64,000 bases of DNA, taken from positions 219,001-283,000 of the forward strand of contig CAUYUJ010000170.1 in the NCBI GenBank assembly GCA_963575745.1, given 5' to 3'. The notes beneath the pieces were generated by a model. It saw only the letters and a program-made list of their open reading frames with translations. It was not told where the DNA came from and searched no databases. This stretch comes from Prorocentrum cordatum. Its lineage: Eukaryota > Sar > Dinophyceae > Prorocentrales > Prorocentraceae. This document shows, piece by piece, positions 31,060 to 41,179 of the stretch; the stretch's first letter is position 1, and each line of letters starts with the position of its first letter. The position numbers and the translations under genes were made by a program.

Positions 31060-32960
31060 TAGGGTCCTCCGCGGTTGAAGCCCCCCATCCCGCTCCGGAC
31101 GCCCTCCCCTGCCCGCGGCGGAGGATGGGGGCCCCCAAAGGCGGGAAGGGGGTCCTTACCGTGGAGGAGCCCACCGGAGGGCGGGGGCTCAAGACTATCC
31201 CGGAGGCGCGCCAAACAGCCACTCAGAGCCCCCCCCATGGGGCCGCCGCCGAACCCCGCCGGGGACGCGCCCCATGGCAAGCGGTCGACGGCCTCCGAGC
31301 GGGGAGGCGTCCTGAGCGGGCGTCGAACGGCAAAAAGCAAGGCGCCGCGGGGGGCGCGGCCTCCACGGTCGCCACGCGGGGCGGCCGTCATCCTGGCCGT
31401 GCCTCCCTCTCATCGACGATGTCCCCGTCGAGCTCCAGGTGGTCCTTCGTCGCGTCGTCCACCGCGTGCCCCCCCTCGGATCCTCGGGCGCCGCGTGGAT
31501 CCTGAGGCCTTCGCCGCGCCCTGCACCTTCCTGCCGCTGAGTTCGTCCTCCTCCTGCGGGCGGAGCTCGCTGGTGGAGCTGCCCCGCCGCGAGGCCGAGC
31601 GGCGGCCAGCGCCCCCGCTGGTGCGCGGACCTGGCTTCCGCCCCGAAGAGGTCGCGAACAGCCCCGCCGCTGCTGGCGCTCTCCTCCGCCGGGCTGCCCC
31701 CCGGCCCTCCCGCCAGCGCGCGGGCGCGGCCCCCGTCCCGGAAGGGTCGCGCGGAGCCGCGCCGCTGCCGACGCCCTCTTCCACGGGCTGCCTCCCGACT
31801 CTCCCGCCCGCGCGCGGACGCGTCCGAGCGAAGCTCCTCGTGCTCTCTCCTTCGAACCTGATGGGCGTCTCGAGCCGCCGCCCTCTGCCAAGTCGCCTGC
31901 CAGTCCCCGCTGGCGCGAGCTTGGCCGCCCGCGGCCAAGAGAACCCCTTCTTGCTCTTCTTGCCGGGCCGGTCGACGCCGGAGGGCCAAGCGCGGGCCCC
32001 AAGATTGGCCTTTCTCTGGCGAGGCCGCACTCGCGACGCCCAGGCGTCCCCGCCCAGCCGCCGTCTCGCTGCGCGGACGGCGCCGCGCCGCGCCCGACCA
32101 TCTCCAACGGCGATTCGCCGACCATGCCGCTCTCCCATCCAAGAGGCGCGCGACGTAGGCGGTGAGTCGCAGTGAAGGTCGATCCCAGCCCCCCCAGACA
32201 GGGGAAGGATCCCGCAATCGATGTTTTCTGCCCTCCGCGGGGAGTTCCAACGCATGGGGGGGTTGGATTCGGTTGCCACTGTGGCTCGAGCCAGCAGCTC
32301 TTGGCCCGTCAGGCCCTGGCCCCCTCGGCCTGGCGCATGCCCTCCGCCGAGGAGGAGCGCAAGGCCAGGGACAGAGTCAGCCGCTCCTTGAACGCCCTGG
32401 CCGGCGAGCTCGGGCCGCAACCGGTGCCTCCGCGGGATGCAGGCGCCGAGCGCGAAGCGCTGCACGAGCAAATCTGCGGCAAAGGGGTCCGCCGAGCAAC
32501 TGGGCCGTCTGGGTGAGCTGCGGAGGGAGCGACTGGTCGCGAGCCGGCGAGGCGGGCCGGCAGCCGTCCTTCTTGGGCGCCGGGAAGGAGCGCCTCGAGC
32601 TGGCGAGGGCGCTGGTAGATTCCGGCTCCGCGCGCGGGCCTGCACGATGACGTGCAACTGCCTCGCCTTGCTGCTGCCCCCGCGCCAGTGGGGCGAGCTC
32701 ATTACTCGTGAAGGGAAGGGCCCAGGAGTACATCGCCACGTACAGGAGCTGCCCATGCGAATTGTCCACGCACGCGCAGAACCCAGGTCGCATCCACTAC
32801 CGCGCATACTTCTCCTGACACGGCCACGGCAGCGGCATCGACCACTCTCCGACGAACCTACGCGGGCCCACGGCCCCGCGTGTAGACGCCAACGCTGAGA
32901 GCCGTGGCCCGTCGGAGTGGCTGCGCGCCACCATGCGCGGCCACTTCTATGTGTGGGTAT
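31060..32960 (-). other. GC-rich long open region, doubtful gene
   Basis: A 465-codon minus-strand frame spans 31410-32807. Peptides such as GKKSKKGFSWPRAAK, TSELRPQEEDELSGRKVQG and, in the next frame, DDATKDHLELDGDIVDE look less repetitive than chance. The plus strand is also open, with SAEEERKARDRVSRSLNAL and SAEQLGRLGELRRERL at 32340-32540. Composition alone can keep frames open here. No domain is recognised, so direction and exon structure are unresolved. Confidence 0.25.
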
Positions 32961-33377
32961 GGAAGCCTAGCACTGTGTGCGCAGAAACCCATAATGCCCC
33001 CTGGGAACGTTGTGGGCGCCCGAAGCATGGTGGGTAGTCAGTCTCTGGCGGATGCATGAGCTGGTCCACGACGCGTGCCCGCTAGCTTTCAGCGAAGCTG
33101 CGCGATGGCCACCATCGACGCACGGATTTCCTGGAGGCCGTCGCGGCGACGGGGACAGGGCACGCGCGCAGGAAAGAGCAGCCAGCAGCACGGGCAGCGA
33201 CCTGGGCAAGATCAAAGCCAATGAAACCTTCTGTGCCCCTTCATTGAATATTGGATGCACTTTGGTGAGATTGATGACAGGTATCCGCCGGCCTCCTTGT
33301 GGGGCCACCAGGCTGTAGGCGCGGGTTCGCAGTTTCCTGTACCAGTTGTAGCTTGTAGTTTCCAGTGTTACAGTTCT

Positions 33378-33434
33378 GCTTCTTGCTGGTTACTGTAACT
33401 AGTTGACTTCTTGCTGGTTACTGTAACTAGTTGA
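33378..33434 (+). repeat. 28-bp tandem duplication
   Basis: CTTCTTGCTGGTTACTGTAA followed by CTAGTTGA occurs twice head to tail. Confidence 0.95.
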
Positions 33435-33530
33435 TTGACCGCGCGAGGGCGGGGGAGGCCCAAACAAGACTTTTAGCCTCCTCTGGGCGTGTTGTCTGAA
33501 TTGCTGGGTGGGCTCGAAATCGACACCCCT

Positions 33531-33960
33531 CACGCAGATCCGCGGGGTCAGGGTTCAAAAACACATGGGATTTGCCACATTTCTCAAATTCGGTGCCACC
33601 CCTCACGCAGATCCGCGGGGTCAGGGTCCAAAAACACAGGGGATTTGCCACATTTCTGAAATTCGGTGCCACCCCTCACGCAGATCCGCGGGGTCAGGGT
33701 CCAAAAACACAGGGATTTGCCACATTTCTGAAATTCGGTGCCACCCCTCACGCAGATCCGCGGGGTCAGGGTCCAAAAACACAGGGGATTTGCCACATTT
33801 CTGAAATTCGGTGCCACCCCTCACGCAGATCCGCGGGGTCAGGGTCCAAAAACACATGGGATTTGCCACATTTCTGAAATTCGGTGCCACCCCTTACGCA
33901 GATCCGCGGGGTCAGGGTCCAAAAACACAGGGGATTTGCCACATTTCTGAAATTCGAGCC
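33531..33960 (+). repeat. 73-bp tandem array, about six units
   Basis: Units start at 33531, 33604, 33677, 33749, 33822 and 33895 with CACGCAGATCCGCGGGGTCA, then GGGTCCAAAAACACAGGGG and TTTGCCACATTTCTGAAATT. They differ by a few bases (one unit 72 bp). The repeat length is not a multiple of three, so the frames through it rotate and no protein is implied. Confidence 0.97.
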
Positions 33961-33973
33961 CATCACGCACATC

Positions 33974-34092
33974 CATCGCAAGGCGTGGTAACCCAAACTG
34001 CGAGAACTCCCTCGGCCCTTTCATCGCAAGGTGTGGTAACCAAGCCCTTAAACCATACACGTCTTACCAATCGCCAGGTGTGGTAACCCCTC
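33974..34092 (+). repeat. ATCGCAAGGTGTGGTAACC repeats
   Basis: Three spaced copies (near 33974, 34023 and 34069) of ATCGCMAGGYGTGGTAACC at intervals of about 47 bp. Confidence 0.85.
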
Positions 34093-34248
34093 TTGTGATC
34101 AGTTGGTTTTGCTGATTGCGACTCGGCTTCGCATGAAGTTTCGATACTGCTTCACGACAGCGCCAAGGCCTCATGACTTAGCTCTTCCATGGCCCATTCT
34201 CCGAGAGAGGGGGCCGGCGGCAGGGGGCGAAGCCCTTACGGATTAATC

Positions 34249-34418
34249 GGGGATGGACAGAGCTCCCTTTAGTAAAACGTGGTTTAGTGAAAACGACCTG
34301 AGGCCCAAACCTGGCGGGCGCAAGCCTGGAAAATAACGGCGGCGGCGCCCTCTCGAGAACCGAAAACGGACAATTCACTAATCGACGTGTCACTGTTGGG
34401 GGTTCTGTCCACCCCCGA
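34249..34418 (+). mobile_element. RepE element, copy 2 (complete)
   Basis: Terminal inverted repeats GGGGATGGACAGAGCTCCC / GGGGGTTCTGTCCACCCCC. Interior ACGTGGTTTAGTGAAAACGA, CTGGCGGGCGCAAGCCTGGA, TCGACGTGTCACTG. Confidence 0.85.
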
Positions 34419-34495
34419 ATGAATTCCCTGTCCTCCATGGGCCGTCCCGCACGGGGGCATCGAGGCTGGCGCAACCACCGTCCGGTGCGGGGCAG

Positions 34496-34907
34496 ACCCT
34501 GGAGGTCGACGCGACGAACGCGCACGAGCCGAGTCTGCACTCGTACCGGCGAAGCGTCCACAGGGCTATGCTCGGGAGCGGCCAAGAGGGGGGTGTCCAA
34601 GAGGGGGGTGTGCAAATCATGACCGGCGGCATGTGCGCGGCCCAGCGGGGGGGCCAGGGACGTAATGAAATCAGAAGAGGCGCCATGAAATCTGGGGAAA
34701 TATCATGGCCCACGCCATGATATCCACCCCCCCCTAGTCATCACCCCCCTCTTTTCCGCCCCCGACCACAGGGCTATGCTCTTGGACGAGATGCAGGGCC
34801 GGGCCTTCATCATCGGGAACAAGAAGCTGCTGCCGATGCACATCGACGGCGCAGAATCGGGCAAGAGCCCGACCATGCAGTATGCGTGCCACGCGCTCCT
34901 CTGGCTG
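34496..34907 (+). CDS. Coding exon of unknown protein, split by an element
   Basis: One reading frame runs through 34496-34573 (TLEVDATNAHEPSLHSYRR then SVHRAML) and, once 34574-34781 is skipped, continues with LDEMQGRAFIIGNKKLLPMH, IDGAESGKSPTMQY and ACHALLWL up to about 34907. A CAG acceptor-like site precedes 34496, and a GT lies after CTCTGGCT near 34907. The break is exactly a RepF element plus one copy of a direct repeat (CCACAGGGCTATGCTC at 34558 and 34766). Removing it as an intron in frame would require unusual GG...AG ends, so the exon is either disrupted or relies on non-standard splicing. No family recognised. Confidence 0.55.
34574..34765 (+). mobile_element. RepF element, copy A, with 14-16 bp target duplication
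   Basis: 192 bp with inverted ends: (TC)GGGAGCGGCCAAGAGGGG / CCCCCTCTTTTCCGCCCCCG(A). Contains a CATGAAATCTGGGG ... ATATCATGGC palindrome region. CCACAGGGCTATGCTC on both sides marks the insertion. Close copy at 37888. Confidence 0.9.
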
Positions 34908-34952
34908 TGTCCATCATCATCATCATCGCGACGAACCCTTACTAGAGGCTAA

Positions 34953-35021
34953 AAGGCCTGAATGCCGCGGACCGGGAGCGGGCCGAGGCCAACTGCGTTG
35001 CCGTGGAGATCTCGGGGCCAG
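34953..35021 (+). other. Possible downstream exon
   Basis: After CTAAAAG, a frame reads LNAADRERAEANCVAVEISG with a GTATAG donor-like site at the end. It could belong to the same gene as 34496-34907 but has no independent support. Confidence 0.35.
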
Positions 35022-35135
35022 TATAGGAAGCGACCCGCAACGCCGCGGCCGCTGCCCCGGGCGCGGCAAGCACCCCGCGCCACGGGGGGGAGAGGCCAGC
35101 ATCAAGCCCCACTCCAGGGTCCCCACCGCAGCTGG

Positions 35136-35225
35136 TGCGCTCTGAAACAGCCGAACACCCAAGCCCGAATGGCATTAATCACCGGGCGTTGGGGAGGATA
35201 CGCTTACGTGTTGGTGCACGGGTGC
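35136..35225 (+). repeat. RepK dispersed repeat, copy 2
   Basis: TCTGAAACAGCCGAACACCC, AGCCCGAATGGCATTA and GGATACGCTTACGTGTTG, parallel to 30610-30705. Confidence 0.75.
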
Positions 35226-35949
35226 TTATATCCGCCACCGTGCCGCGAGGAGCGAAGTGGAAGTTTCTCCAGGTCCTCATGTGCCCTCTGTTCTCTGCAC
35301 TTATGACTCCAGGATTATAGTATTCTCAGGGCGGAGGCCCTAAATTCTCAAATTTCCCAGGCGTTCCCGCGCGTTCCTAGGCTGCCTCGCGTGTTATTTT
35401 CAAGATGGCCCCAAGACGACCCAAGAGGCCCAACATAAGCCCAAAGAGCGTTTCAAAAGGACCCCCAAGAGGGCCCAAAGAGGCACACATCATTGATTTC
35501 TCGCGTGCTTTCTGACTTTTTTCGCGTTCTCGCGTTTTCGGACTTCCGACGATCCAAGATGGCCCCGGAGGCTCCCAAGACCGCCCCAACGGCCCAAGAG
35601 GCCCCCACGAGGGCATAAATACGGTTCGAGAGGGCCCCAAAACTGCCCAAGAGGCGCCCGAGATCGCCCAAGAGGGCCCCAAGACGACCCCAAGAGGGAC
35701 CCAAGAGGGGGAGCAAGAACCGACAACTCTAGCCTTTCGCCCCAAGAGGCACCCAGGAGGCTCCAAGAGGCCCCCAAGAGAGCCCAAGAGGGTCCCCAGA
35801 GGCCCCACGCAAACCCCGTGAGGTCCAAAACGAGGCCGCAAGAGGCCCCCAAATGACCACCGAAAGGCCTCAAACTGCCTCCAAGAGGCCCATGGGAGGC
35901 CTCCAACGATATCCAAACGAACATCCAAGAGGCTTCTAACCCGCAACCC

Positions 35950-36110
35950 AAGCACGGTGGCGGGATGGGCCGAAGGCCACTATATACACACACCAATGTG
36001 TATCTATGCATGTGTGTATGTATATAGTTATGTATATATGCACGTGTATATATATATATATATATATACACAAGTTTCCGCCACCGTGCCACAGGGCACG
36101 AAGTGGAGTT
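35950..36110. mobile_element. AT-cored inverted repeat
   Basis: Left GCACGGTGGCGG and right CCGCCACCGTGC are inverted and enclose TA/TATG-rich sequence with a (TA)n at 36043-36072. The same right-arm word precedes 35260 (CCGCCACCGTGCCGCGAGGA). Confidence 0.65.
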
Positions 36111-36673
36111 TTCCCCAGGTCCTCAAGGATTCCCTGTACTCTGCTTCCAATAATGGAGTTCTTCGAGTCGGGGCAGGGAGCCCAACATCTCAAATCTTCT
36201 TGGCGCTCCCGCGCGTTCCCAGGCTTCCTCGCGTGACTTTCACAGAGTCCAGAGGGAGGGCCCCAAGACGGGCCAAGAGTGCCCAAAGAAGCGCCCAAGA
36301 GGGCCCAAGATGGCCCCGAGTCGCCCCAAGAGCGCTCCACGACGCCCAAGATGGCCCCAAGACGGCCGACGAGGCCCTCAAGATACCCTAAGAGGGCTCC
36401 AAGAGGCCACCCAAGAGGGTCCCGAGATGCCCAAACAGATGTTTTCCATTACGGATTATCGTGTCATCCCTTTTCTCATTCAAGAGGCCCCCAAGTTCGC
36501 CCCAAGACGGCCCAAGAGGCCCCCAAGAGTGCCCCCAGACGGCCCAAGATGGCCCCAGGACGGCCGAAGAGGTCCCCAAGGGGGCCCAATAGGGCCTCAA
36601 GAGGGGCCCAAGAGAGGCCACTAGCAGGCCCTCAAGAGGCCCCCCACAAATTCCAGGACCCCCCCCCAAGGTT

Positions 36674-36922
36674 TGGTTGACCCCAAAACGGATCCAGCTG
36701 AAAAGGGGGGGGTGCAATAGATTTGGGGCAATTGTATTGCAAATGTATTCCGCCGGAGAATTTTATAGCATTGTATTGCAACTAGTGCACCTGTATGCGA
36801 AAATCCAGCAATACACCTGCGCACCAGAATCCACTGGCACGCCCCAAGTTTAATGCAACCCCAGAGAGTTACTGCACCAAATCGATTGCACCGCCCTCTT
36901 TCCACTGATTCTGGGTCAACCA
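36674..36922. mobile_element. TIR element with GGTTGACCC ends
   Basis: Left TGGTTGACCCCAAAACGGAT, GGGGGGGTGCAATAGATTTG and GGGCAATTG. Right CACCAAATCGATTGCACCGC, CTCTTTCCACTGATTCTGGG and TCAACCA. Arms are about 60 bp with mismatches; the interior is rich in TGTATTGCAA words. Single copy in the window. Confidence 0.8.
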
Positions 36923-37126
36923 GACAAGAAGTCCACGTCAGGCCCAAGGGGCCCCCAAGAAACCCCCGAGAGGCCCCCGGACACACCAAAATCGAACCCA
37001 AGAGGCCTCAGGGAGGCCTCCCACGAGGTCCCCACAGGCATCCGAGAGGCCTCCGACCTACAACCCAGGGGGGCACGATGACGGGAGGGGCCGAAGGCCA
37101 CTAGTATTAAAACATACAAGCTTCCG

Positions 37127-37185
37127 GAGCACTGCGCCGATGTCTTGGATCGGCGCTGGGGGGCCCGAAACCCGCGTGCACCTGT
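37127..37185. mobile_element. FB1 left-end fragment
   Basis: GAGCACTGCGCCGATGTCTT then GGATCGGCGCTGGGGGGCCC resembles the left arm at 20979. No matching right arm follows. Confidence 0.55.
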
Positions 37186-37199
37186 GCCTTATGTCTTTC

Positions 37200-37887
37200 T
37201 GTCCCCCCCTCTGTTAATTCAAGCTTCGCGCGGCCCGCTTAGCTTCGACCGGAGGAGGTGCGCCCTCGACCCGCGAATCAAAAAACTGAGTCTTGTGTTT
37301 TTCCCCGAATGACGTGTCGCTGGATGATTTTCCTCAACGCAGGTAGCAAAGGGCCACGGAAGAGACCCACAAAGGGGGGGCGGCGCGCTCTGGACCGCCC
37401 TGGCCGGCAGCCGCTTCGCTGGAGACCTGCCGACCATGCCAGCCAAATGCTTGGCCCGGGCAGCCACGATCCCCTGGTGGACAATGCGCCAAGGTGCACG
37501 TGACCGTGCGCTTCCTATCGGGCGTTGGCAGAACTGGGTTCAGTGGGACCTGGCTTGGTGACGTGTGCTGGGGGACGCCCTCCCCCGCCCCGTTCCACTG
37601 GCCCGAATTGCCGTCACCCGAAAAAAAACACCAGCTACGGTAGACCTGGTTTAGTGATTCTGGCCAATTTAAAGGCTCTGGGGCCCAACCACTAACCGGG
37701 TCCCCTTACCTGGGGTCCTGGCTATACAGTGGAGGCCCGTCCACACGAAACCTTCCACAAGAAGCCCAACCCTGAAACCCCCAGGACGCCCATTGATTCT
37801 AGGTGTGGGAACGCCACGCTTTCCGTCGCAAAAGCATCGAAGCACAAGAAACCTAGGGGCCCCTGGAGGCGAGCAGGGTGTTTCTTT
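37200..37887. other. No gene recognised
   Basis: Contains AGCTTCGCGCGGCCCGCTTA near 37222, an inverted match to the 3421-3440 region. Otherwise no supported feature. Confidence 0.45.
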
Positions 37888-38081
37888 CGGGAGCGGCCAA
37901 GAGGGGGGTGTCCAAGAGGGGGGGGTGCAAATCACGACCGGCGGCATGTGCGCGGCCCAGCGGGGGGGCCAGGGACGTAATGAAATCAGAAGAGGCGCCA
38001 TGAAATCTGGGGAAATATCATAGCCCACGCCATGATATCCAACCCCCCCCAGTCATCACCCCCCTCTTTTCCGCCCCCGAT
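37888..38081 (+). mobile_element. RepF element, copy B
   Basis: Almost identical to 34574-34765 over its length (GGCGGCATGTGCGCGGCCCA, AGAAGAGGCGCCATGAAATC). No target duplication is visible at this site. Confidence 0.9.
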
Positions 38082-38267
38082 TCGTGGCACGGGTCCTGGC
38101 TATACCCGACCTGGGCAACCGGAAGGACAGCACCCGGGAGCGCACGGGCTGCTCTCGTCGCCTCTGCTGCCGCCCTCGCCATCGCCCGGACGCCCCTCCA
38201 CCCTGCAGGGTTCTCGGTGTCGCTCGCGTCTGTGTCTCGAGATGGTCCAAGACACTCCCAAGATCAG

Positions 38268-38421
38268 GTCGGGCGTGCCCCCCCCCACAGGGGGAGTTTG
38301 GACGACAAGTGAAAAAATAGACAATACCCCCAAAGTGGTCAAACATACTCAAAGGATAGCCCCCCGACCATGTTTTTACTATGCCTAAGCATTCCCCCTG
38401 TAGAGGGACAGGCCCGACTTA
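38268..38421 (+). mobile_element. T1 element, copy H
   Basis: Left GGTCGGGCGTGCCCCCCCCC then ACAGGGGGAGTTTGGACGAC. Right CTATGCCTAAGCATTCCCCC then TGTAGAGGGACAGGCCCGAC and TTA. Confidence 0.9.
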
Positions 38422-38539
38422 CTCCTAAGATGGTCCAGAGCTCATGGCGCTGACCTCGCCGAGGACAAGGCACGCGGCCAGGCGATGCCGAGCATCCGAG
38501 TGCTGTTCGTTGCTGGAGCGCGGTCAGAAGGTCTGCTGC

Positions 38540-38840
38540 CGCGAGGAGTGCTGCGTGAGGAGCGAGGCCCTTGCTTCGGCGCCAGGAGCGCCTGCGTGGA
38601 CGAGGAGCGCTGCATGAGAAGCGAGGCCCTTTTTTCGGCGGTGGACAAACCTCCCTTTAGGAAACCTCCCCTTAGTGAAGACGGCCTGGGACCGAAACCG
38701 ACGGACCTGGACCCGCAAAAATGACGGCCGCGACGCCCTCTCGCGAGCCGAAAACGGCCAATTCCTTTATCGACGTGTCAGGGTAGGAGGTCTATCTACC
38801 TCCGATTTTTGGGCGCCAGGAGCGCCTGCGTGGACGAGCG
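38540..38840 (+). mobile_element. RepE element, copy 3, inside a 59-bp tandem repeat
   Basis: RepE occupies about 38634-38808 (CGGTGGACAAACCTCCCTTT ... AGGTCTATCTACCTCCGATT). GGCGCCAGGAGCGCCTGCGT then GGACGAG is found at 38579-38605 and again at 38812-38838. The host sequence itself repeats at about 59 bp (GCGAGGCCCTTGCTTCGGCG / GCGAGGCCCTTTTTTCGGCG). Confidence 0.75.
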
Positions 38841-39159
38841 GCGCTAGAGAAGCAGCCACGGAAGGACCTGCAGCTGCAAACCTGACCAAGAAAAGCATCG
38901 TTCCAGAAACCCGGGCCAGAACTCTGGAGGTTTCTTAGGGCAAACCTGGGCCAAGTGCTCGCGTTAACGCAGGAAGGCGAACGCGCTCAAGAAGCTGGGC
39001 CAGCCTGCCGGCCAGTTGTCCGCGGAAAGTCAAGGGATGCGTCAGCCTCCTCCGCTCGAGATGATACCTGTAAGAAATACGATCCCCACATCTTAACCAG
39101 ATGTGCGGCCGGAATGAAGGAACACCGAGCCCCCTTCCGAGCCCAAACCGCTCCTTACC

Positions 39160-39977
39160 TCAGCGTCTTGCCTCACTCCTCCCCGAGACCTGCAGCAGGG
39201 ACTGCTCGGCGGCGTCCAGGATGACGGCCAGCAGGTCCACGCTCCCGGGGGCTCCGCCCGCCGCCGCGTCGGCCCCGTCGGGGTCCTCGCCGGCCGCGGC
39301 GGCGAAGCTGGCGGCGTCGTCGAGCCTCTTGCCGCTGCTGTCGATGAGCTCCAAGTGCTCCTCTGGAGAGCAGGCGACTCTTCTGAGGGTGGCTGCTCTG
39401 AGGGCGGTGGCTTATCATGAGCTTAGCTGCCCCGCTACGCAACACGGCAACACGTAGCGCATCGATACGGAGCTCAACACGTAGACTGAGAACGTAGGTC
39501 TGACGGGGTACGTTCGCCAAAACGTGGGCAAATACGTTGAACCAACACACAGCGTATCGACACAGACGTCTTGAACACGGTACGTGTTGCGTTTCAAGAC
39601 GAGGGTATCCGGGCAGCTAGGATCATGAAGGGTGACCCTTCTGAGAAGAGCACCCTCATGATACGCAGCACCCCGACGAGGCGAAGCCGTCTCGAAAGCG
39701 CACCCGAAAGAAGGCCTCGCACGGGGCAGGGCTGCTCAGCAACCGCCCAGGACCGTCCAGGGAACGCCCGTTCTGGGGTCCAGGTGGCTTCTCCTCCGCT
39801 TAGGGCGGCGGCGGCGGTGGCGGCGGCGACGACGACGACTTGATCCTCGGCCACGCCCAGCTCCTCCGCGACGCGCGCGCGCACCTCCCCGGCCTTCAGG
39901 TCTCCTGGCAGCTCCCACGAGAGGCCGCCGCTCAGGCGCGCCCGCACCGACTGCGGCGGCGCTGCCGGCGACGTCAT
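39160..39977 (-). CDS. Small ubiquitin-fold-like protein, two exons
   Basis: Exon 1, 39840-39977: ATG at 39977, 46 codons (VRARLSGGLSWELPGDL, then a helix-like KAGEVRARVAEELGV), then GT donor at 39839. Exon 2 begins at 39360 after CTCTCCAGAG and reads EHLELIDSSGKRLDD...GSVDLLAVILDAAEQSLLQ. Both junctions are phase 0. The order strand-strand-helix-strand with a GxxLDD turn resembles ubiquitin-like domains common at protein N-termini in dinoflagellates (family assignment is inference). The frame stops at 39160 after about 111 codons. Alternatively, a CAG|GT donor at 39189, or GAG|GTAAGG nearby with an acceptor TTTCTTACAG near 39068, may lead to a further exon. The intron 39361-39839 is filled mainly by RepC and RepD. 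Confidence 0.6.
39425..39618 (+). mobile_element. RepC element, copy 3, inside an intron
   Basis: AGCTGCCCCGCTACGC ... GGGTATCCGGGCAGCT ends; interior ACTGAGAACGTAGGTCTGAC and GAACACGGTACGTG. Complete copy within the intron of the ubiquitin-like gene, opposite to its transcription. TATCATGAG / CTCATGATA lies outside as a further inverted pair (39413, 39653). Confidence 0.85.
39666..39797 (+). mobile_element. RepD element, copy 2, inside an intron
   Basis: CAGCACCCCGACGAGGCGAA, GAAAGAAGGCCTCGCACGGG, GCAACCGCCCAGGACCGTCC and GTCCAGGTGGCTTCTCCTCC match 21787 and 41180 in order. The right end nearly reaches the 5' splice site of the gene. Confidence 0.8.
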
Positions 39978-40004
39978 GCGGCGGCGAGGGGCTTATCAGA
40001 GAAG

Positions 40005-40195
40005 GGGGAAGGTACCCACGAAGGCGCCGACGAGGCGCTGTGAAGGGGGGCTGCCCCTCCTGCGTCTTCGCCTTTTGGGGGGACCCCTGGGAGGCCGTCG
40101 CCGCCACCGCCGGGTTCGCTCTGAGATCCTGGTCGGAACGCACCCTGGGAGAGACCCGTGGAGTAGCGGCATGGGTACCTTTTGGTCTCCCCAGC
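40005..40195 (-). mobile_element. RepL element, copy 3
   Basis: Inverted relative to 26655: GGGGGAAGGTACCCACG on the left, ATGGGTACCTTTTGGTCTCC on the right, with CCGCCACCGCCGGGTTCGCT and CTGGTCGGAACGCACCCTGG between. Confidence 0.7.
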
Positions 40196-40296
40196 TTAGG
40201 CGCGCGCGCGCGCGCTCTAGGGCGGCGCCGAGGTCCCTGAGCCAGCTGCGGATGTTGAGTGGACCCAATTGGGGGAAGGCTTCCTGCTGCATGGGC

Positions 40297-40860
40297 GCAC
40301 TGCTTGGCATCTTGCTTGGCAGGTTGCTTGGCAGAATGCCTGGCAATGCTTCGCATTGCTTGGCAGTGCTTCGCGTGGCTTGGCAGTGTTTGGCACTGGC
40401 CGGCACTGCTTGGCATTGCGTGGCATTGCGCGGCATTGCTTGGCATGCGTGGCGAGGCAGCAAGGAAGCAGGAACGACGAACCAAGGAACCAGGGAACTA
40501 AGAACAAGGGCCCAAGGAACCAAGGTACAAAGACAAACCAAGCAACCAGAAACAACTCTAGAAAATCGAGTAACCAAGGAGCCACGGGGCCAAGACCAAA
40601 CCAAGGAACCATGGCCAAGGAACCAAGGAAATCAAGACCAGGTAGCCAAGCAGCCAACACCACGAAACCAAACGTGACAGGGAACCAAGCCGATGGAGCC
40701 AGGGGGCCGAGAGCAAGGAACCAAGGAACCAAGACAAACAACTAAAAGGAACCAAGGAACCAAGACAGCAAGGAACCAATACCAAGGAATCAAGGAACCA
40801 AGACCAAGGAATCAAGGAACCAAGACCACAAAACGTCGGCCAGAGCGAGCCCAGAACCCA
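40297..40860 (+). repeat. GCTTGGCA and GGAACCAAG arrays
   Basis: 40297-40470: irregular repeats of GCTTGGCATTGC / TTCGCGTGGC. 40471-40860: irregular repeats of AAGGAACCAAGACCA. Both low-complexity, adjacent, without gene signature. Confidence 0.9.
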
Positions 40861-41005
40861 AGTGCTCGGTGGACTAAGCACGCACAGACAACGAGCGTTC
40901 TCCCGGGCGCTCCGCGAGACCCTCGTCTTTGAATTTCCGTCCTTCCCCCTCATTCCTGCGATTCCCACTGCGCAGACGCTCGCGTTGCTGGTGCCACGGT
41001 AGGAA

Positions 41006-41166
41006 GCTTTTGCTCAGCGTGTCGCGGCGGCAGCCCCGGCGGCATGCTGCGCCCTGCAGAAAGACAGCGTGTCGCTCCGCTCCGCGGGGCGGGAGACCGG
41101 AAGCAGCTTGGGGCGTGGACCCTTGGCAGTGGGGGCGTGGACAGCGTGCCACCCCGAAGCGTGGTT
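41006..41166 (+). mobile_element. RepH dispersed element, copy 2
   Basis: TTTTGCTCAGCGTGTCGCGG, GTCGCTCCGCTCCGCGGGGC, GGGGCGTGGACAGCGTG and CCGAAGCGTGGTTAG, parallel to 20575. Confidence 0.75.
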
Positions 41167-41179
41167 AGAGGTCAAAAAA

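Larger units (their letters stand above)
35395..37065 (+). repeat. CCAAGAGG-rich blocks (three)
   Basis: 35395-35935, 36235-36660 and 36930-37065 consist of CCCCAAGAGGCCCCCAAGA-type words. The first two are each introduced by TCCCGCGCGTTCC and CTCGCGTG. GCGGAGGCCCTAAATTCTC at 35330 may be a junction. No gene recognised. Confidence 0.8.

Noticed and set aside
33531-33960. CRISPR-like array
   Set aside because: Units are contiguous 73-bp copies with no unique spacers, in a eukaryotic context.
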